Below are positions 58,191-64,000 of a stretch of 64,000 nucleotides of DNA, in pieces (within the stretch, counting starts at the first letter, position 1; each line of letters starts with the position of its first letter). A program made the translations under genes and the position numbers. The notes beneath the pieces were generated by a model. It was not told the origin of the DNA. It saw nothing but the letters and a program-made list of their open reading frames with translations, and did no database searches. This stretch comes from Simmondsia chinensis (taxonomy: Eukaryota > Streptophyta > Magnoliopsida > Caryophyllales > Simmondsiaceae), in the NCBI GenBank assembly GCA_018398585.1, contig JAGTTD010000009.1, forward strand, positions 9,367,193 through 9,431,192, given 5' to 3'.

Positions 58191-59606
58191 TTAAAAATCG
58201 GTGAAGGTTCGAGGCGAAAGAGAAACTGATCCAGAATCAGAAAGAACCATACGGTCAGTATCAACCCCGAAAGATCTAAAAAGCGGCCCACGGCTAACAT
58301 TCCCAGAGGAAAGCCCCTCCAAAACGGGCCCATTTCCTCTAGGGGCAGCACTAGAAGGAAGCCCCTCCGAATCGGGCCCATTCCCACTAGTGTGAGTAAC
58401 GGGTGAAACTCTAGGAGAAAGCCCCTCCGAAACGGGTCCATTTCCCCTAGGTGAAACAACGGGCAGGTCACTAGAAGGAAGCCCCACCAAACTGGGCCCA
58501 TTCCCTTTGATGCAAGAAGTAAGTGGGTCACGAGAGGAAAGCCCCTCCAAAACGGGCCCATTCCCTCTAGAAAAAGAAAGTCTCGAAGGGCAAGAGCCAT
58601 TGGGTCCAGTAAAACGCAGCCTAGCCATGGCCCCAGGGAGAGAGAGGCGCGGCCCAAGATGAAAAACCGGCCCACCAACGGCCCGCCCCACCGACCGCAC
58701 ACAACCCCCATCCCCAACCGGCCCACCGTCATCTCCTTGCCCACCAATAATTTCCTCCTCAAGCCCAATTTTTGGCCCAATTGGAGGCCCATGCCCATTA
58801 TGCATCTCATCACCACTTCCCTTCTTCCCCTTACGCAGCCTCCGTCGCCACCGGCCTTTACCGCCGGCCACCAACTTCGTTTGCTCCGAGAGGATAGTAA
58901 CGGTGCTCAGGGTGGAACAAGAATGACCAAAAACCCTACATTTACGATAAACTTTCGGCATACCCTCCAATTTGACAGTCATCGGTATGATTCGACCATT
59001 GTAATCAACCTAGAGTCGCTTCGGGGGGTCAGTCCAAGCATCGAGTTGTACACATATACGAGCATAGCTAACCATAGTACCTTCCAAGGTCGGTTGGTCC
59101 ATGTAAAGGGGGTGACCGACACCACTAGCTATCGAACTCAATGAATTCTCCGATCATAAGGAGGCCGGGAGGCCATGTAATTGGATCCAAATTGCGATCC
59201 GAGGAAGGTCATGCGAGGGAGCGAAGTTAGGTTGCCAACGCTCAAGGGAGAGATAGTGCCCATTTAGGGTCCAAGGCCCACCTCTAAGAATCAAATCCGA
59301 CTCAGCTATCCACTTAAACCGGAAATAGTAGACTTCCTTATCCGCAATTACGCATTCAAGCCCTTTCAACCCCCAAAGCATTCGAGCTAAAGCAACACAC
59401 TGAGAGTATGCAACACGACCCCCAATAAAACGACCAACAAGACATCGGCCCCATTTTTCAAGACCCGGTGCTATATCAGCATCAGTGATGGTAGTAACCA
59501 CTTCCCCATTCACGAGCCTCGGATGAACAAACCGAAGTGTACCACCCGGGGGTGACGAGCCAGCCACCGAGACCCACGACCTGGGTGGGGCGCCTAGTTC
59601 AGCCAT
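58191..59606 (-). pseudogene. LINE 2 ORF1 with internal 20-residue repeats
   Basis: It starts MAELGAPPRSWVSVAG at 59606. A DUF4283 part follows (WGRCLVGRFIGGRVAYSQC, ILRGGPWTLNGHYLSLERW, IAIWIQLHGLPAS) and a break near 59150. The second segment 58982-58191 has a knuckle (CRVFGHSC) and a basic stretch (GRWRRRLRKGKKG). The tail contains five copies of a GNGPxxEGLxS motif, the first four intervals being 20, 20, 20 and 16 residues (58300-58570). Confidence 0.8.
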
Positions 59607-60622
59607 GCGCAACCAAAACAAAGCAAGCAAGAAGATTCAAGCAAGAAACAAGATTGTAACAAACTTGTAATAAACTTTCAACAACCCCAAATCTCCAAAC
59701 AAAACAAACCAAATTCTCCACCACCCACCCCAACAATGCCGGCCAAGATCAAGAATCAAGCAAGCAAAACAAGAAGAGACTTGATTAATTCATCATCTAA
59801 GTAAGTGGGATAGAGGGTGTGTACCAAGATTTGCTCCACAATAAGAGATACAAGCAAGATTCGATAGAGAAATAAGACCCCGAGGAGAGAGAAAATGAGC
59901 TCCAAATCCACCAATCGACCAAGAAACAGCAGGGGACCACCATGGTTGAAAGCGCCAAGAAGATGAAGAATGAGAAAGAGCGTCCTACGCCATCATCAAC
60001 ACCAAACTCAACCACCCTCATTCACATGTGTTTCCACCCTTAAAAAATAAAAGTGATCAAACTGATGCAAAATTGGTCCCACAAGAAAGAGGAGATCACG
60101 ACGAGTCCAGAGCTGGCTTACGCGCTGTCGTACGAGCCACCACGCACCCGTACACGCCCAAAAACAGCCCCAGTGCACTGGGTGCCTTACCCACGTGCCA
60201 CCAGTCAAGCCCCCCGCGCCGGTTTCTGGCCACCGCTGCTACCACTGAAGGCCGGCAAGGACAGGAGGAGGTGGTTGGTCCTGGTGCTGGTTGAAGGAGC
60301 CACCCACCGTGGCCCGCGCCTCAACAAACCAAACTCCAAACCCTAACTCCCTCCTCACTCGAATTCACCCTCACTGGTCACCGGTGACTGCCGGAACCGC
60401 CCCCACCAGGAAGCAGGAGGGCCGGCGAACAAAACTCCACCCGATCGGACCCCAGCCGGCCACTGACGCGCTGCGCAGCGGCTGCCCTAGAGCTCCACAG
60501 TAATCTCGGGTATTGTAGCTGCGATCTCGCTACTGCATGTTGATCTCGCCAAAAAAATTATTATCCAGTCATGCAGTGAGCATGGAGCGAACTATTCTTT
60601 CGCCTTTTTTTACCTTTTAGTA

Positions 60623-61664
60623 CCCTGTGGCTCACCAGCATACACAAAATGGTCTTGCAGAATCTTTGATTAAACGTCTGTAGCTAATTGCTAGACCATT
60701 GCTCATGAAAACAAAGTTGCCTAGTTCTGCATGGGGACACGCTGTATTGCATGCGACAACACTTATTTGTGCTAGGCCAGCTGCCTATCATAAATACTCC
60801 CCATTGCAACTTGTTTCTAGTCAAGAACCAGATATATTCCATCTACGAATTTTTAGCTGCATGGTATATGTTCCAATTGCTCCACCCCAGAGCACAAAGA
60901 TGGGTCCCCAAAGGAGACTGGGAATTTATGTTGGGTTTGAATCCCCGTCAATTATAAAATATCGTGAACCATTGACTGGAGATATTTTTACTGCATGGTT
61001 TGCAGATTATAAATTTTACGAAACAATGTTCCTAGAATTAGGGGGAGAAAAACTAAAGCTGGAGAAGCGTGAAATTGAGTAGAATGCATCATCTATATCA
61101 CATTTTGATCCACGTACAAAACAATGTGAAATGGAAGTCCAGAAGATTATCCATTTGCAAAATGTTGCAAATCAATTACCAGATGCATTCGTTGATACGA
61201 AAAGAGTGACTAAGTCACATGTCCTAGCTATGAATGCCCCCCTTCGAATTGATATTCCGAATGAACAGTCTTCTAAGACATTGATAAATACGTCTACTGC
61301 ACACCAGAAGCATGGTAGACCTGTTGGTTCTAAAGATAAGAACCCAAGAAAGAAAAGAGAGCAACATAAAAAAATTGGCTCCTTTATTAAAACTCTTGAA
61401 GAGAAAACCCCTGAAGTGGTACAAATGCAAATCCCAGAAATAGAGGACGAAGTGGCTCCTCGAGGGTATCAAGTAACTGAAAATGTCGAGAATGAAGAAA
61501 TCTCGATAAACTATGCTATTAATGGCATTCGATGGAATCAAAATGATACGATTCTCGATCAAGTGTTCGCGTATAATTTGGCCGCTAATTTGACCACAAT
61601 AGGTGAAGATCTTGAACCTAGATCTCTTCAGGAATGTCAAAGAAGAGATGACTGGCCGAAATGA
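60623..61664 (+). pseudogene. Copia integrase C-terminal half and linker
   Basis: It resumes with YPVAHQHTQNGLAESLIKRL, a TAG (60681-60683) where Gln is expected, LIARPLLMKTKLPSSAWGHA and the GKGxE-like region (RLGIYVGFESPSIIKYREPL). A charged linker reaches RSLQECQRRDDWPK, then TGA 61662-61664 where Trp is expected. Confidence 0.88.
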
Positions 61665-63357
61665 AAAGAAGCAATACAGGTGGAGTTAAACTCACTCGCT
61701 AAACGTGCAGTTTTTGGACCTGTAGTCCAAACGCCTGAAAACACGAAACATGTAGGCTACAAATGGGTTTTTGTGAGAAAAAGAAATGAGCAGAATGAAG
61801 TCGTAGGATATAAAGCACGACTTGTAGCTCAAGGCTTCTCACAAAGGCCAGGAATTGACTATGAAGAGACATATTCACCTTTAATGGATGCAATTACGTT
61901 CAGATTTTTAATAAGCCTGGCAGTCTCTGAAAGACTCTACATTCGTCTTATGGACATAATAACGGCTTACCTATATGGATCACTTGATAATGATATCTAT
62001 ATGAAAGTCCCTGAAAGGCTACAAATGCCAGAAGCATATAGCTCAAAACCTCGAGAGCTGTGTTCAATTAAATTATAGAGATCACTGTATGGATTGAAAC
62101 AATCTGGGCGAATGTGGTACAATTGCCTAATTACATACCTTCTGAAAGAAGGATATGTGAACAATCCTGTTAGCCCATGTATTTTTGTTAAGAAACCGAA
62201 TTTCGGATTTGCCATAATTACTGTCTATGTTGATGATTTGAACATCATAGGAACGCTTGAAGCGATTAAACATGTTGTTGCACATCTAAATAAAGAATTT
62301 GAGATGAAAGATCTCGGCAGGACAAGGTATTGTCTTGGCCTGCAAATAGAGCACTTATCTGGTAGAATTTTAATCCATCAATCTGCTTATACAGAAAAAG
62401 TGCTTAAACATTTTTACATGGATAAGGCACATCCGTTGAGCACCCCGATGGTCGTCCGATCATTTGATGTGAATAAGGACCCTTTTCGACCTCAAGGGGG
62501 TAATGAAAAGATTGTTGGCCCTGAAGTGCCATATTTAAGTGCAATAGGTACACTAATGTATCTTGCTAACTATACAAGGCCAGATATAGCCTTCTCAGTA
62601 AATTTATTAGCAAGATATAGCTCAATGCCTACTCGGAGACATTGGAACGGAATTAAACATATATTTCGATATCTCCGTGGTACATCTGATATGGGATTAT
62701 ACTATTAGGGACAATCAAGTCTGAGATAGGTTGGATATGCAGATGCAGGATATTTGTCTGATCCACATAGAGGCCATTCACAGACAGAATATTTATTCAC
62801 CTATGGTAAAGGAACATACCAGTGCCTCAAGGGCTCCCGCCTACGCAGGGTCTGGGGGGGGAGGGGCTGATGTACGCAGCCTTCCCCCTTCAGGGTGTTA
62901 ACCTGAAGAGAGGCTGTTTCCCAGTGCCCCCAACCTGAGGGTGAGGAGCCCTTAAGGCACTGCTATATCTTGGCGATCTACTAAGCAGAAAACAGCCGCA
63001 AATTCTTCAAATCATGCCGAAATACTTGCCCTTCATGAAGCAAGTAGAGAATGCTTGTGGCTGAGATCCCTTATTCAACATGTGCAAGAAGAATGCAGTC
63101 TTCCAACGATCAGGGGGAGTCCAACAATACTATGTGAAGATAATGATGCATGTATTGCTCAGATCAAAGGTGGATATATTAAAGACGACATAACTAAGCA
63201 TATCACACCAAAGTTCATCTTTACACACAAGCTTCAGAAGATGGGTGAAATAGATGTTCAACAAGTTCGCTTAAGGGAGAACCTAGCAGATCTGTTCACA
63301 ACAGCTTTGCCAACATCAACTTTTGAGAAGTTAGTTCATAAGATTGGTATGCGTTGA
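61665..63357 (+). pseudogene. Copia reverse transcriptase and RNase H
   Basis: RT: KWVFVRKRNEQNEVVGYKAR, LVAQGFSQRPGIDYEETYSP, TAG at 62076-62078 before RSLYGLKQSGRMWYNCL, catalytic TVYVDDLNIIG, then RYCLGLQIEHLSGRILIHQ and YLSAIGTLMYLANYTRPDIA. RNase H: GYADAGYLSDPHRGHSQTEY, interrupted by the 62820-62962 insert, then ISWRSTKQ (with an indel), HAEILALHEASRECLWLRSL, LCEDNDACIAQIKGG, HKIGMR and TGA at about 63355. A run to the polypurine tract follows. Confidence 0.9.
62820..62962 (-). mobile_element. Au-SINE-like insert with 18-bp inverted ends in copia RNase H
   Basis: About 143 bp splitting the RNase H frame. Its minus strand has gggaaacagcctctcttc and aaggctgcgtacatcag, the Au-SINE body, as in the LIP5 intron SINE. 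Unusually, its ends cagtgcctcaagggctcc and ggagcccttaaggcactg are reverse complements (one mismatch). It is GC-rich against AT-rich surroundings. Confidence 0.65.
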
Positions 63358-63523
63358 CTCAGAAACGCCTCTCACTAATATGTTTTCATGAGGGGGAGTT
63401 AAATATGAGTTGTACTCTTTTTTCCTTCGTTGTGGTTTTTCCCACTGGGTTTTCCTAGCAAGATTTTTAACGAGGCATGCATATTTAGCTTGGACGCTAT
63501 GTCCTGTTATAACGGAAAATATC

Positions 63524-63534
63524 TAAAGGGGGAG
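63524..63534 (+). other. Copia polypurine tract
   Basis: taaagggggag directly before the 3' LTR start tgttgtaaat. Confidence 0.88.
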
Positions 63535-63973
63535 TGTTGTAAATATTGAATATTTTTTGGGTATAAATTTTAGAGTCGAGTTTGAATATTACTGAATATT
63601 ATAAAAAATTAGAAATTATATGCAATATTTAGTTACGTATATATATAAAAACATATATAAATGAATATAGAAGTAGAATGTGACAAGTGTCACATTTAGG
63701 GCTAAGGGGAGGAGACTCACCCCACCCCTCAATTGTGTATAAATACACACAAAGCACACAAATCTGCACAACAACCAGAAAAAAAAAAAAAAAAAAAGAA
63801 GAAAAAAAGAAAAAGAAAAGAAGAGAAAAAAGAAAAAACGAGAGAGAGAAAAAGAAAAGAAATAAAATTATCTTGTTCCGTTATAAAATACTTACTATTT
63901 TACTTCAATTATATTTGGGTTTGTTTTTTTATTACTATTGGATAGAGTATAATATCTCTATAGTTTTACGATA
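63535..63973 (+). repeat. Copia 3' LTR
   Basis: Uninterrupted partner of the 5' LTR, 439 bp. It contains the empty MULE target (gagaaaaagaaaagaaataa near 63848), proving the MULE arrived after copia insertion. Purine-rich A/G tracts at 63778-63860. Confidence 0.9.
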
Positions 63974-64000
63974 CTGACTAAATTTAGATATTTTTCAGTT

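Larger units (their letters stand above)
54309..60615 (-). mobile_element. Full-length L1-type LINE (LINE 2) inside copia integrase
   Basis: A 6,307-bp minus-strand LINE. The poly(A) tail shows as T at 54309-54317. The flanks share tttagta (54302-54308 and 60616-60622). Removing the LINE and one copy restores the copia reading ...DYC, ITV, then YPVAHQHTQNGLAES. It is related to, but clearly different from, LINE 1. The 5' UTR is about 59610-60615. ORF1 and ORF2 are both interrupted. Confidence 0.88.
26582..63973 (+). mobile_element. Ty1/copia retrotransposon, expanded by nested insertions
   Basis: The 5' LTR is 26582-26907 plus 51978-52093 (442 bp once the MULE and one copy of its duplication are removed). 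The 3' LTR is 63535-63973 (439 bp). Both begin tgttgtaaatatt and end near tagttttac(a/g)ata. A polypurine tract (taaagggggag, 63524-63534) precedes the 3' LTR. Flanks ctggc (26577-26581) and ctgac (63974-63978) are a candidate 5-bp duplication with one mismatch. Removing the MULE, LINE 2 and the SINE-like insert leaves about 5.9 kb, normal for copia. Gene order gag-PR-IN-RT-RNase H is kept, but stops are numerous and the LTRs differ at many sites, so the element is old. Confidence 0.92.

Noticed and set aside
60028..60503. Plus-strand ORFs in the LINE 2 5' region
   Set aside because: GC-rich 5' UTR of LINE 2; the peptides are low-complexity with no recognisable domain.

Overview
The window is nuclear DNA of a flowering plant. 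The two intact host genes are plant-type (MAP65 and LIP5), introns are GT-AG, intergenic DNA is AT-rich, and most of the sequence is nested plant transposons (Ty1/copia, Ty3/gypsy, L1-type LINEs, a Mutator-like element, SINEs). I cannot name the species. All calls come from reading the sequence; no database was searched.

Layout. Positions 1-3074 hold the 3' two thirds of a MAP65 microtubule-bundling gene (+). Positions 4900-11382 hold a complete six-exon LIP5/VTA1 endosomal-sorting gene (+), with a MITE-like foldback and a SINE in its introns. From about 12.5 to 26.3 kb the DNA is decayed mobile DNA: a gag fragment fused to a plant-mobile-domain gene, a long gypsy LTR with a tRNA-Asp-type primer site, a full-length LINE (16157-21760, 15-bp target duplication), a gag fragment, a truncated LINE, a copia fragment and a RABA GTPase exon-1 stub.

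From 26582 to about 63973 there is one copia element, stretched from about 6 kb to 37 kb by insertions. A 25,061-bp Mutator-like element (26908-51968) sits in its 5' LTR and is flanked by a perfect 9-bp duplication. That element was itself hit by a gypsy element (34764-40539, 5-bp duplication). A second LINE (54309-60615) sits in the copia integrase, and a SINE-like insert (62820-62962) sits in the copia RNase H region.

The Mutator-like element is the most interesting object. It has two convergent genes: a MULE transposase (+, left) and a DUF1985-Ulp1 protease gene (-, right), as in Kaonashi-type MULEs. Each gene appears to start with a non-coding leader exon near its terminal inverted repeat, followed by a 2.8-3.5 kb intron filled with an 83-bp satellite. 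Each satellite unit carries three alternating 9-bp boxes (GTGTATGAT / ATCATACAC / GTGTATGAT) spaced one helical turn apart. The satellite recurs in further arrays and inside other introns of the element, and has inverted polarity at the two ends. The Ulp1 gene can be followed through eight exons with the frame kept throughout. Its three stops, like most stops in the window's transposons, fit single C-to-T (or opposite-strand G-to-A) changes.
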